Below are positions 1 to 11,114 of a DNA stretch of 64,000 nt, in pieces (within the stretch, counting starts at the first letter, position 1; the number at the start of each line of letters is the position of its first letter). The stretch is taken from positions 993,853 through 1,057,852 of the forward strand of contig VXAA01002996.1 in NCBI GenBank assembly GCA_013399115.1. Direction: 5' to 3'. The stretch is from Anseranas semipalmata (lineage: Eukaryota > Chordata > Aves > Anseriformes > Anseranatidae). Under the pieces are notes generated by a model. That model searched no databases. It was given only the letters and a program-made list of their open reading frames with translations, and was not told the DNA's origin. Both the position numbers and the translations under genes were made by a program.

Positions 1-127
1 AGCTGCAGCCCAACCGTGACGACGACGGCGTCCTGGTGGTCCTCCACGGGGCGCACCACCTTGTTGTAGTCCCTGAACAAGTCCTCGACGAGGCGCGTCT
101 CGTGCTCGAAGCAGAGGGCCAGCCCGG
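1..127 (-). CDS. CHRNA1: CHRNA1 exon 2 (partial): start of the extracellular domain of the muscle acetylcholine receptor alpha-1 subunit
   Basis: The alpha-1 subunit forms the acetylcholine-binding sites of the pentameric cation channel at the muscle endplate. Read on the minus strand, this stretch encodes the end of the signal peptide and the start of the mature chain: [14 protein letters not shown], then VVRPVEDH and VTVGLQL. These are hallmarks of the N-terminal helix and first beta strand of muscle alpha subunits. The exon opens at 127 after a pyrimidine-rich tract ending in CAG (acceptor at 128-129). It begins with the last two bases of a split Ala codon, which joins in phase to the signal-peptide exon at 1643-1682. 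It runs off the left edge in mid-codon, so its donor and the rest of the gene are outside. It is close to, but not identical with, chicken CHRNA1 as I recall it. The delta, gamma and epsilon subunits fit less well. Confidence 0.95.
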
Positions 128-1642
128 CTGCAGGACGGCAGGGGGACACCGGTGGGACGGGGCAGGGGACGCGCGGCGGGGCTGGGCACGGGGCAAGCGC
201 TGCCGGCAGCCAGCCCCACAGCCAGCCAGAGCTGAGCCCTGTGTGTGGCTCCTCTCTTAATTCATACACACACTGCAAATGCCATCAGCAGGGCAATTGC
301 TTATGTGAGCTGCAGGTCAGGTTAGGATTAAGGCAACAAGGGCTGCCGACCCGGAGGTGAGCGAAAACAAATAGCCGTGACTGTGGAAGTCAGACTGAGC
401 GTTAGGAATCCCCTGCAGGCTCTCCCAACCCGCAGCCGTGGCGGCATTCAGTATTACTGGACAGTTCAGCACAGAGAATACCCATCATCAGGGGTTTCTG
501 ATATTCCTGCCCTGTCCACCTTTGATTCTGTGGTCCTGCCTGTAACGGCAACGTTAAAGGACAGGGCCAACCTCAGCCATTTGGGTAAAGCATCATCCAG
601 ACTCTTCCACCTGAAGCCTACGCAGACCAAGCTCCTTTTGGTGCCGGCAGCCACTGTGGCAGTGCTCGGGGGGCAGTTCACAACACGTGCTCCCCTCGCC
701 TGCTGAGCCGTGCACCCCTTTAACGGCGGTGAGGGGCAGCGGAGATCAGCTGGCATGGCTGGAAGATCTCACCCTTGCCTTCACCTCTCAGCTCAGATCC
801 CAGGCCATTGAGGTCAACAACAATTTTGCTGCCAACTCCAAACCGAGCCAGGATTTTCCCTTATTTCCTAACTGTCTTTTCACCAGGTCCTCTCACACAG
901 CTGAGCCGAGATGCCAAGGATTCTGTCTTGGCCTCATCCTGTCACCCGACGCTATGGAAATACTCATGTGTCATTGCAAAAAGCCCGCACGGAGCCTGCT
1001 GCAGCTGAGTGCTCCTCGCTTCCCGCCAGGCCGGCGGCTTTCGCTTCCTATGCTATGCTCATAGCGTCATGGCTATGTTAAGCATTTTGCTGCGCTCTAT
1101 TAATCCAGCTAAAATCCTTAATGCTGTTTCCTTCTGGGGGGCTTGGCAGGAATTTGGTATACTTCTTGAATTTGGTGAAAAATGTTTAGGGTCACAAAAT
1201 CCTTATTCTTTCAAAGGACAATTTACAGAGAATTATCCTGGTGCAATATACACAGCTGCAAACCCATTCTGTGCCCTTGTCAGTAGTCCTGCAGCTGGTG
1301 AAATTTTACATTTCAAACCATGTTTACTAGACCCTCTCATACATTTGGAAATAAGTTTAGTGGTAGAGTAAATGTGAGCATGGCAAAAAACGGCAAACAC
1401 ACTGAGAAGAAAACAACTAAACACAGACTTTTCACTTCAAGCTGTCTGGTGGCTGAAGTTAGAAATGTTTTAGCTGTTATCAGTGCATGCCAAAGCTCTT
1501 ATTTAAACGATATGGCGCATCCATAAAACCTCCCTCTGGACAGGCTGCTCCCAGAACACACACATTCACACTGATGCACACGCAAAGCCGCACCCTCTGA
1601 AAGGAGCCAGCGCCAGGCAATCGCTGAACCACACTTGTTTAC
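128..1642 (-). other. CHRNA1: CHRNA1 intron 1
   Basis: This intron lies between the signal-peptide exon and exon 2. The donor is GTAAAC (read leftward from 1642) and the acceptor is a C-rich tract ending in CAG at 130-128. I see no exon, RNA gene or recognisable transposon in it. Short open frames here on both strands lack coding character. Confidence 0.85.
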
Positions 1643-1682
1643 CTGCGGAGAAGATCAGGAGGAGCGCGCGCCGGACCTCCAT
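1643..1682 (-). CDS. CHRNA1: CHRNA1 exon 1 coding part: start codon and signal peptide
   Basis: The minus strand reads MEVRRALLLIFSA plus the first base of a split Ala codon, then a GTAAAC donor. Joined to the exon at 127, it gives a secretory signal: basic residues near the N-terminus, a leucine-rich core, and a small-residue region just before EHETRL. It is similar to the chicken CHRNA1 leader (MELCRVLLLIFSA as I remember it). The ATG at 1682-1680 has G at -3 and G at +4, a strong initiation context. The signal peptide directs the subunit into the endoplasmic reticulum, where the pentamer assembles. The frame stays open upstream through the promoter, so a gene finder could wrongly extend the protein. 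The homology begins at this Met. Confidence 0.92.
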
Positions 1683-1830
1683 CACCTGAGCTCCCTCCTG
1701 CTGCAGCCCCACGCAGCCCGGAGCGCACGCAGTGCCTTTAAGTCTCCCCCGGGGGGGCTGCCAGGGGGCCGCAGGGGTACGGCCGCCGAGGTGTTGCCTT
1801 ACACCACCTGTCTTTGGGAATGACAGCTGA
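1683..1830 (-). promoter_or_regulatory. CHRNA1: CHRNA1 proximal promoter and muscle enhancer with paired E-boxes
   Basis: Upstream of the CHRNA1 start codon the minus strand has CAGCTG (1829-1824) and CAGGTG (1810-1805), separated by 13 bases. Each lies next to a TTCCC-type element. Two E-boxes about this far upstream are the known arrangement of the chick alpha-subunit muscle enhancer, which binds MyoD-family factors. A TATA-like CTTAAAG lies at 1742-1736 and a C/G-run at 1746-1757. A further CAGGTG directly abuts the start codon (1688-1683) in the presumed leader. The E-boxes are seen directly; their use by myogenic factors is inferred from the homologous promoter. Confidence 0.7.
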
Positions 1831-2554
1831 GGGCCACCGCACCGGCTGGGGAATGGGAGCACAATGTGTTTCACCGGTCAAATATCTCCTACTGTTTACA
1901 GAAGGCTATGTTTTCTAAGTGGCACTGTGATTTAAAAATAAATAAATAAGAAAGGATTATCTGTAAAGCATTTGAGCATCTCGGTGAGATTGCAGAACCC
2001 TCCCGAACTGGCGACAAGGCTGTGCATCGCCCTCTGACCGGAGGGGCTTGCCAGATTTGGGATTCTATTTCTCCCAGGGAAAACAGATCAGTCACTTCTT
2101 TCTGATGTACCCTCTCTGGCACACAGGCTGCGTGCTGGGAATTGGGCTGCTGTTCCTTCTGCTTCACAGGTGGATCTGTGAGGATGTGAACAAATATGTT
2201 CAGGAGAGATGCATCACCTTGAATCTGCTGGGATGTTCAGAAGGTACCCAGTAGAGTCCCTTCCCTGAAAGCTGTGAGCTAACCTAAGTAACCTGGAGTA
2301 GGAGGGAAAACCTTCCCATAGATACCTGTGGACTTACCAAACTGTGGAAAAGCAAGTGGTAAGGATATGTGGTGGGTTTCCATAGCAGGGCAGATCCCGT
2401 GGATTCCCACAGGGCATGCCGATGCCTGCTTATTATCACCATAAATCACCTGAAAAAGGGGTGAAGAATAAGGTGTTTGGTAATAACACTAAGTTATTCA
2501 GGCTAGTAAAGACGAGGACTATCTCTGAAGAATTATATACATATGTTTATGTGT

Positions 2555-2555
<1 letters not shown>

Positions 2556-2598
<43 letters not shown>

Positions 2599-2652
2599 GC
2601 ATACACACACACACACGCATACACACACACACACGCATACACACACACACAG
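2556..2652. repeat. Compound (TA)n(CA)n microsatellite with an 18-base higher-order unit
   Basis: A TA run (2556-2579) passes into a CA run. From 2599 the CA run is broken every 18 bases by GCAT (at 2599, 2617 and 2635), making three copies of an 18-base unit. The TA/CA compound is seen directly. It is likely length-polymorphic. Confidence 0.95.
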
Positions 2653-3849
2653 TGACTTCCTCTGGGCTCACTGATGTCACTCCGGATCAAAACCCTGAGA
2701 CAGACAGTTCTGTGAAAGGGTCAGCTCGGTGCTCAGCAGCATGAGAAAAGCCAACCTGCTGGCTCCTAGGAAAGGAGAGGAAGCAACCAGGAGAGACAAT
2801 GTTGCTATAAATCCATGGTGTCCCGAGTGCTGCTTGCAGTTCTGGTCCTCTGATTTCAAAAGGAGATCTGGAAAAGACACAGGAGAAAACGACAAAGGTG
2901 TGCAAGGTACAGAATGGCTTCCATACCAGGAACAAATAGGTAAGGGTATGCCCCTTTGGCTGGAAGAGAAGCCAGAGAGAGAAAGGGTGTTGGTAGGGTC
3001 TGTAGAATGGCCTGGAGAAGACCAGGAAACACAGCTAGATAAATTAATTTCGTGCTACTAAATACAGAAGTGAGCTCTGCCATCCCACAGCCACAGGGGG
3101 GCTGGCATTGCATCCTGGGGAGTATTGCTGAATGCGCACCCTGTTCCTGCACTTTTCCCGGGCACCTGTTTGGAGACAGGTCTCTGGTGTAGTTACCAGC
3201 ACAACCACCTGTATGCAGTGCTCTGAACATCCTTTTCCAGAAAACATTCCCCACTAAAATCTTTCTTAGCTTCGCCTCTGGGTGACACCAGCTGTACTTT
3301 GTATTTCTTACAGATGTCCTTTGTGCTGTCTGTCAGCTGCTTCAGTGCTTCATGATGGATGCCTTAATTTTATTATTTGTATTTGCATTTCTTTTTACAT
3401 CACTCCCTCTTGCCCACTCTCCTCCGCTGACCTGGTACCCAGCCTCCACGCTTACATTTATCCTCCAGTGAAGCCTCCACCCACGCAGCTCCGGCCTCGC
3501 ACAGGGCTCGGGTTCCAGCCGGCGGCTCCCTTCGTGCCCGCGGTCCCATTTCAAAGGGCGGCTGCCTGCTCCCCGGCCTTGCCCGGGCCGGCAGCTGCTG
3601 CAGGCATTGCAGCAACGCCAGCAATGCCCCCCAGCTCCCGTGGGCTCTCCGGCACATTCCCTGCACCCAGCGCCGCGCCGGCCGGCTGCTGAGCAGGTGC
3701 AGGAGAGCAGCGCCGCAGCCTTTAGCGAATTGTGGCTCCTGGGTGACAAGGGCTTGTGTCCCTCTGAAAGGCCTGGTTGTCTGCAACAAGCAGGATGCAG
3801 AACCTGTGATGCATTGTTTCAAACCTTTACAGCATTCAGAGTTTTTTCT

Positions 3850-3873
3850 GGAAAAAAAAATATATATATATAA
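3850..3873. repeat. A-run followed by (TA)n
   Basis: Nine A residues are followed by about six TA units in intergenic DNA. It is low-complexity sequence with no other feature nearby. Confidence 0.85.
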
Positions 3874-6800
3874 TTCCCACATAGAAAAGCCTTTTCATGC
3901 CCATCTCAACACCAAGCTTTCTGGCAGGGTTTGTGAAGCCCTCCCCAGCTCTCAGACAAGCCCACTTCTCACAGTGCTAGGGCAGAACAAGTTGCATTCA
4001 CATAGGTTAAAAACAAACAAACAAAAAAACCACGAGTCCCTTCTATCCAAATTTAGGACATCACCTCTCTAATTCACGCGCCAGGAACGAGCTCTGAAAG
4101 GGCTGCTGCCTACTCTAGCCTGAAGGAAACCAGCCACAAACAAATACCACTGCAGATAAGTCCTTTTGGCAGGGTGACACCACACAGTCCCGTTGCAAGC
4201 AAGCAGAATGCCAAGTGCTTCTGACAGCGAGGAACACAAGATTTTGACTGAAACATTTGTCCTGAGTTACAAGCACAAATGCAATTCCTGACCAGAGTGG
4301 GGGAAAGAGCAGGTGCAGGAGGCTCTGGGGGCTGCGGGGGCCGCACGGGGGAAGCGGGAGTGAAGTTAATAAAAAGAATAAAAATCACCTCAAGCAATGC
4401 TGCCAGTAACAGGGGACGCTTCCACTCCCGCTCTCCCTGCCTTCGTTCAGTGGCAGAGGGCAAACCAGCGGCACCTCGCCCGTCCTCCGAGGGGCGCGCA
4501 TCGCCGCACTGAGAGCCCGGCCGCTCGTCGCGTTGGGCCTGCATTTTGAATGCCGCTTGGAAGGTGTTGGGTCAGGGAAATCAGGGCAGAAAGGCCGACA
4601 AATAACAGCAGCGTGTATATCTATATTTATATATAGATAAAATTTTTAAACCTCCAAATGCAGTATTTGCACGTTGTAATGCAGTTTGGTGTCAGACGAG
4701 CTGGTGGCAGCAGACCACGGCCGCACAGAGAAGGCACTTATCCCCACTGATGTTTGTAGCAAATCATTTTCAGTGTTTCTTTGTTTTCTGTTGCACAAGC
4801 AAAAAGAATTAAATACCAAGAACTCATGTCACAACTGGTGGCTGTAACCTCTGCGGTTGCAGAGCTGACGTACTGTAGCACAGGCACAGCGCACATTTAT
4901 CTCACTAGGAATAACTGCGCTTCCGGGAAGAGCGCGGTGAGGACAGCGAGGGCTGACCCATCCCCTCGCAAGACTTTCCCGCACAGCAGGGCTCCTCAGG
5001 TGCTCTGCTGTGTGCTCAGGGGAGTCTCAGCTACGCTTGGATGGGGTTAGGCAACACCTGTATTGAAGCTATTAAAAACTCTGCCCCTTCCCAGCAGGGC
5101 AAATCTCCAGCTGGAAGCCTCCTACACCTCTGCAAAATGCACTCAGCCCGACACCAACCACTGCCTGGTACTGGAGAAAGGTCCCATGCAAGAGCCTTGT
5201 TCTAGAGATATTAATACAGGGGCTAACAGCCATTTGGTCTGAACTGTCACTCTACGACTGAAGCAGGACGCCCATCACCTTTTGCCCAGAAGCTCTGTCC
5301 TCCAGTGCCCAGTCTCAGCAGTGCACAGCTGTACAGCCCAGGCCAGCGAGGCAGAAAACACCCAGGCTTCACTCGATCTAACGTTTGGATCACTGTGACA
5401 CACTGGTGCCAAGCCGAGCTCAGCACCCCCAGAGCCTTCCTTACAGCCTGTTCCGAGCTTCACCTGTAGCCACCAAGCTCAAGCTCTCTCCACAGACGCA
5501 GGAACTCGGCAAGGTGCAGAAGCAACAGCTGAAGTACGGCTGGCCAGGGAGCGGCCCGCGGTTGCCCCGGGTCCAGGTGGGCACGCCAGCCCTGCCACAC
5601 ACTGGCTGCTTGTTCAGCTCCTGTGAGATCTGACACATTTCAGCCAGCACGCTGCAGTTCAGACATTTTGGGGGAGCTCCACCGTGCAGCCAGTGGAAAG
5701 AAGAACTGGCAGCACAGGAAGTACGTTTCACAGGATAGCTTCTTCTCTCATCCAGTCCACCAGAAAAGAGTCGCATCATTCCAGCTCTTAGCTGACACCA
5801 GCTCTTCCAAGTGCTGGCCCATAAGGACGCCACCGGCCACAGCCCTTGTGCAATGCCACCCCTAGTGAGCACAGAAGCTGCTCCTGGAGTGCCCCATGCA
5901 GCCGGCCCTGGCCGGGAGCACAGGGGGGCCCTGGAGGGCTCCACTCCCCACAGCAAGAGCCAGCCCCATCACACCTGCAGAAAGCGCGGCAGGGGTAAAA
6001 CTTACAACCTTGCAAACACCTCTGTGGCCCCGCGGGAGCTCCAGGGCATCTAGTTTTGTGGTAGCAAGTCTTTCATGGCCAGCATTAGCCGAGTAAACAC
6101 ATAGAAGCGAGTTTATTTTATTTTTAGTTCTGAAACCACCTGGAACAGCAGAGCGCTCTCCCTTCTCGCACAGGCCCCCCTCCCCAGGCCCCTGCCGGTC
6201 CCAGAAAGCAGATAGTAGGGATCTCTGCAAAGCATCTGTCTCGCCTAGGGCTGCAGCAGCTGCCCGCACAGCAGCAACGCTCCCCTCTGGGGCAGGAACC
6301 GCGGCTCTCCAGCCCCGCTGCCCTGGCGCTCCCGGGGCCGGGCGTGCTCCTTCCCGCGGCAGCCCTGCCGTCGGGGGATGTACTTCAACAGCGGCCGACT
6401 CCGTGCCAAGATACGCACGTTGATTGCTTACCTTGGGATCTTTGCCAGTTCACACACAGCATTTTGTTGGTAATTAATGGAAAATACTGAATTCTGTGGT
6501 TCCTGGTGTGCAGCTCTCACCTGCCATGCTCCAGGTTTATTTTGCCCCCTTGCAGGCTGCAAACGCTTTGCCACGTTTGCCCTCTGCGTTGACCAACAGT
6601 GAGCTTACAAGCTTGTGTTTATAACCAATGAAGTGGAAAAAAAAAAAAACCCTTTACTGAAGAAATGCCTTCAAAGAGATAACCAAAGTACTAAAAGCAA
6701 ACAAACAACATCAGCATGCTGGAATACAGGCTGCAGCAGGCAGTGGCTCCAAGGCCCAGCAGCCCCATGGTGTGTCCAGGCAGAACCAAGCATGAGGCAG

Positions 6801-8459
6801 GGGCCAAGAGGCCGTTTCCACTCCATGAAGTCCGCACTAACTCTGTGTTCGGGAATGCACGTGAAGCCAAATTCCTGATTTCCCTGCTTGCCAGTATTTG
6901 GGATTTGACAGCAGTTCAAAACCCCACATTCAAGACAGCTGAGGGAATATCTTGGTAAACACACAATACAGCACAGGGAGCAATAGAAGTGTAACATAAG
7001 CAACACCAGAGCAAAAGCAGCACAAGTAACAAGCAGCACAAGAGAAGCTGGCATTGAAATAAAGAGTTCCAGCTTAACCAGTCTGAGCAGCGCCTATTTT
7101 TCACCTGCAGGTCAGCGATGCCCTGTGATGGACACCGGAAAGGAGGTGGCACTGACGCCGTCTCTCCAGTAGGCTGTGAGGGCACCAAGAGCCTCATTTC
7201 TCTTGCTGCTTTCAGCATACTTACATGCCAGCGTAATGAGGGGGGGAAAAAAAGAGAAAAGTCACTGTGTGTTACCCAGGCCCCTGGTGCCATGCAGCAG
7301 AGAGGCCAAGGGAAGACAGCATCTGCGCTCCTATGCTCCTCTTACATCTCTTTAAGTAAATAGAAGCAGGCTGAAAAGAACAAAAGAAACGAAGGTGGAG
7401 GTTTGGGCCATTTAAGCCTTTTTAGGATGCCGAGGATACCATTTCCATTGCAGACATTTGCTGGCGGAGCCGGGGCTGTGCCTGCGGCAGCGATGCCCAC
7501 GCGCGGGGCTCCACGCAGCGAAGCGCTGGGCTCGTCCCCTCACTGCGTCTGCCTCTCGCCCGGCCATCCTGAGCGTGGTCCCTGCCTCCAGCCCAGCGAA
7601 CCCCGGCGGCATTCAGCTGGGCCAAGGCTCGCTGCTAACAGGAGTCTTGGGGGTAGATGCCCCAGCAGAACAGCTCTGTTTTCAGTTAACACCGTCAGCA
7701 AACCGGCGTGGCGATTTAGGAGCCAGATCCAACACCAGAGCTGCAGATGGAAAGATGAATGCTGGTGGGGCATTCCCTCCCGCCAGCAGGAGGGAGAGAG
7801 AACGCCAGACCCCTCCTAATGCTAGGAGGGTGCCGGCCCGAGGACCCGGCAGACCACGGGTCAAGCCAGCCACAGCACGGGCTGTGCCAGCTTCTTCTGG
7901 GTCAGCAAGTGATCCCTCCAGTGAGATTTACGATACACTGCCCTATGGATATCAGTCTAAAAATGCATAGTTTTAATAGCTTGGGCTAGCCTCTTTGCAT
8001 TACTGATGCAGCATGGAAAAAGAGGAGAGGAGAAAAAGCTCAAAACTCAAATTCTAAAATTCATAGCAAGAATAAAAAATTGCAGGCAACATAGCTCTTG
8101 AAAATGAATCCTGGTTGCCTGCCAAAAGTATTTTTCGAAGCAATGCCTAATTGCCTCAGGAAATACATTAATCAAAGGGTCCCAGAGGCCCGAGAATCAT
8201 TTGCTGCAATCCACTGAGGCAGAGCAGTGATAAAGACCTGAGTAATACAAGGAGCTACGCACGTCCTTGAGACGAAACGCTCACACAAGGGGTAGGAAAG
8301 GATACCCAACTAAAGGCTTTTAAACAAATTCCTTGAGCAGCTTATTGACATTGCTCTTGGGAGAGATCAAATAAGAACAAATGGCACTCTGACCAGGAAG
8401 CCAGCAATAGAAATTAGAGCAGCTCATGAATCGTGCTGTCCAAATTGATATACAGAAGG

Positions 8460-8770
8460 TGGCATCAGGAAGAACCCTGGGCAGAGGGCCGATCAGGCCA
8501 GCGCAAGGAAGCCATCAGCCCGCGCCAGGGCTCCGAGGGGGCACAGGCGCAGCGCCCAGACCCAGAGGCAGCTCCAGCCGACACCGCGCACGTGGCACGG
8601 GGACACCGCTGGACGCAGAGCCCGGCAGCGCTGAGACCCGCAGTGCTACAGGCAGTCCTGCCGCAGGTGCCACAGCAAGCCCTGGCCCGGTGCTTCGCGG
8701 CGTGCCCTCCTGCACACCTCCTCGCCCTTTGCTTGTGCTGCTGTTGGCGCGCAACTGGGGCACGATGAGC
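8460..8770. other. GC-rich, CpG-containing patch in intergenic DNA
   Basis: The segment is visibly rich in G, C and CpG compared with the AT-rich flanks. It is followed at about 8843 by TATATAAG on the plus strand. No exon, homologous protein or splice site is evident. It may be an unannotated CpG island or just a local GC peak. I do not call a promoter. Confidence 0.3.
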
Positions 8771-8898
8771 TCTTTCCTTACGTGGCTTGCTCAGCAGTCA
8801 CTGTAATCCACAACACACTTCCTAACCCCCATGCTCTTGCATTATATAAGCTTTCTAGGTCTGATGTGCAGTTGCTAAGCAGTAATTTTGCATGACAA

Positions 8899-8926
8899 AA
8901 AAATAAATTAAAAAAAAAAAAAAAAT
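8899..8926. repeat. A-rich tract
   Basis: Two A-runs are separated by TAAATT. This could be the tail of an old retroposed sequence, but nothing recognisable precedes it. Confidence 0.6.
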
Positions 8927-11114
8927 CAGTGTACATTCACCCGGGTGAGCAGCCGCACCAACACGGCCCTGGCAGGAGCACCCAGTGCCCTCGGGCACCA
9001 GGCGTGGGGCCAGCAGGCTTGAGGGACCTCAAATTTCTCTCTTCTGCAAGGAGCACAGACATGTAGTCACCAAAAGATGTGTCCCCTCTCATCCTAAAGC
9101 TCCCAGCTATGCCCCGTGCATGGTCCTAAGTATTTTTTCCCCCAATAGTTCCAATATTTAATTTTTATAAGACAAAGTCATTCCCTGCCTCAATCATTTT
9201 TAATAATTAATTTTATCTTCCTTTATCGTCAATGAAAGATTTGCTTTCAGACTCCACTCAAGCCCCTTGACCACTGCCATCCCCCTGTACTTGTTTCCAA
9301 TGCTCCTCATTTATTCATTAGAAGTTCAAGGAAGGAGTTTTTCCTCTGGTTATCCCCTATTTCCCCCTTTTTGGGGCCAGGGAGGTGGCAGCATCATCCC
9401 TACACAGCATCCCTGCATCCCGTGCTGTAGGCACACAGCATGCTGCGAGGCACATGTCCTGCAGCACTGGAAACCCTAAGGTCAACTCACAAACTACAGA
9501 TAACACTTATTCATCATGGAAATCAATTCATTTAAAGAACAAATCGAGTTAGCAATAACCTTTGCTTCTTGTGGACCTAGGTTATTGTATCTTCATTTAA
9601 ATAGTGTAAATACGAGAAGTATTAGCTTTCTGTATTTCATTAAAAATTTGATTAAGTTTAACTTAACTCTCGTAATTGCCTACATGCACATGCAAAATAT
9701 CTTCCTGACTAGCAAAAAGAAGTATTAAGCATACTGCAAAGACAACATTCATTCGTGCACTACCTGCTTTAATGGTTACCACTCAGGAAAGACCAAAATT
9801 TCCTTAGGGTAGTAGCTAAAATGAAAACAAGATTGAAATGGGGGCTCTAGCTACATGCTTAATGTAAAGTGACAATTAAATAAAAGCAATAATAATAAAA
9901 AAGAATAGAATCGCTGGATACAGACACTGTGGATTCAGAGCGCAGCGAGCATTTCCATGGCTGCAGCGTCCTCCAGCACACGAGACGTTTGAGACCCACA
10001 CACCGCGCCCAAAGGAAATACTACACCCTGAGTGAAGCCTGGCTCGCTGCTTTGGGTGCAGTTTTCCTGGATCCAATCCAGTTTCACACCTATTGGTGGC
10101 TGCTGTTGCTTCTAAAGGCAGCTGGGAGCATCTGTGAAGCGAGGCGAGAGGACTTTGCCATCAGCAGCACCCACCTGCTGCTGCACCGAGATGGAGGAGC
10201 TTGGGATTTCATAGAGAAGAAAATGTAATTATCTTAATTACTCCTATTTACTACACGCTACCTGCTATGCGCTCCAGAAGCGGGACTTCAAGCACTCAAT
10301 CCAGGTGTGCTCGGGATGCCTTCTGCTCAGGTAGAGCAAGCGCCGCTGCGGGGCTGCCGCAGCCCCGGGGCTGTCCCAGCCCGGAGCCCCTGCAGAGCCG
10401 TGCCCATCAGCTGCAAGGCGCTACCAGGGCTGCCGGCCCTCCCTGAGAGGAGCAAAGCAGCAGTGGATGCAGGACAATCAGGGCTGTCAGGCAGCACAGG
10501 GCTGAGGGAACGCATCCTGCACACACACTTACCCACGAGCACCCCCAGCTTCATCCTCTTCCTCCTGGAAGCCTTCACTGCCCGGTTCCAGGAGAGCTGC
10601 CTCCCCCCGCCTCCCTTCCTGGCTAGGTGTGTAGGGGAGGTGGGGGTGCAGGGAGGCACCTTATTGCTCGCAGGCAGGGAGAGCAGCTGGTTGCAATTGC
10701 AGGGTGATTCCTCCTCCTCCTCCTGGCTGCCTGAGGGGAGGGAACGGGTGAAACCTCCAAGCAGCCTCACCTCGCTGCTCTCCTTTGGGACAGGTGTGAG
10801 GGAAGGTGCCCAACCAAAGCATCTCCCTAACCCTAGTATCTCATTGTGTCTTTCTTCCCCACACTGACTCATTTCTCCTTTCTCCCTTCTTTTACTGCCA
10901 ACCCTTCAAGCTGGGACTTTTGCCACCTTCCCGGGAGCTGCTGTTTCATTCTCACAACTTCAGTGCGAAGCAAGTACTCTGTGAGGTGTTTGCATTTGGA
11001 ATTCCGTGGTGTATCCATCTACTCAGGGCATCTACGACTGTGTAACGGGAAACTGCAATGCCAGTTTGTATATAGGTGATTGTAGCAGTATATATCATAT
11101 ATGAAGTAGTAGAT

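Larger units (their letters stand above)
1..1742 (-). other. CHRNA1: CHRNA1 gene, 5' end only (two exons and proximal promoter)
   Basis: This is the gene-level span. The first coding exon, intron 1 and part of exon 2 are inside the window; the remaining exons, including the transmembrane region, lie to the left. CHRNA1 follows CHN1 on the same strand with roughly 9 kb between them. The transcription start is not visible directly. I place it between the start codon and the TATA-like CTTAAAG near 1736-1742, by inference. Confidence 0.8.
1831..11114. other. Intergenic region between the CHRNA1 promoter and the CHN1 3' end
   Basis: I see no supported gene here. The DNA alternates between AT-rich stretches and GC-rich, CpG-containing patches (about 3460-3720, 4280-4540, 7440-7640, 8460-8770 and 10300-10450). 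These patches carry overlapping open frames on both strands, as expected from GC-rich DNA with few stop codons, without homology or splice structure. The region also holds a TA/CA microsatellite, several A-runs and a (TCC)5 tract at 10709-10724. Distal CHRNA1 regulatory elements could lie here but cannot be identified from sequence alone. Confidence 0.7.

Noticed and set aside
1566..1874. Extension of the CHRNA1 frame upstream through the promoter
   Set aside because: The frame is open by chance. Homology and signal-peptide structure begin at the ATG at 1682, and the upstream part overlaps the E-boxes and TATA-like site.
10327..10872. Long overlapping open frames on both strands, with an ATG followed by a strong donor-like GTAAGTG on the minus strand near 10530-10545
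   Set aside because: The frames overlap on opposite strands in GC-rich DNA, have low-complexity composition and match no family I know. No partner acceptor or homologous exon was found. A lone donor-like motif is expected by chance.
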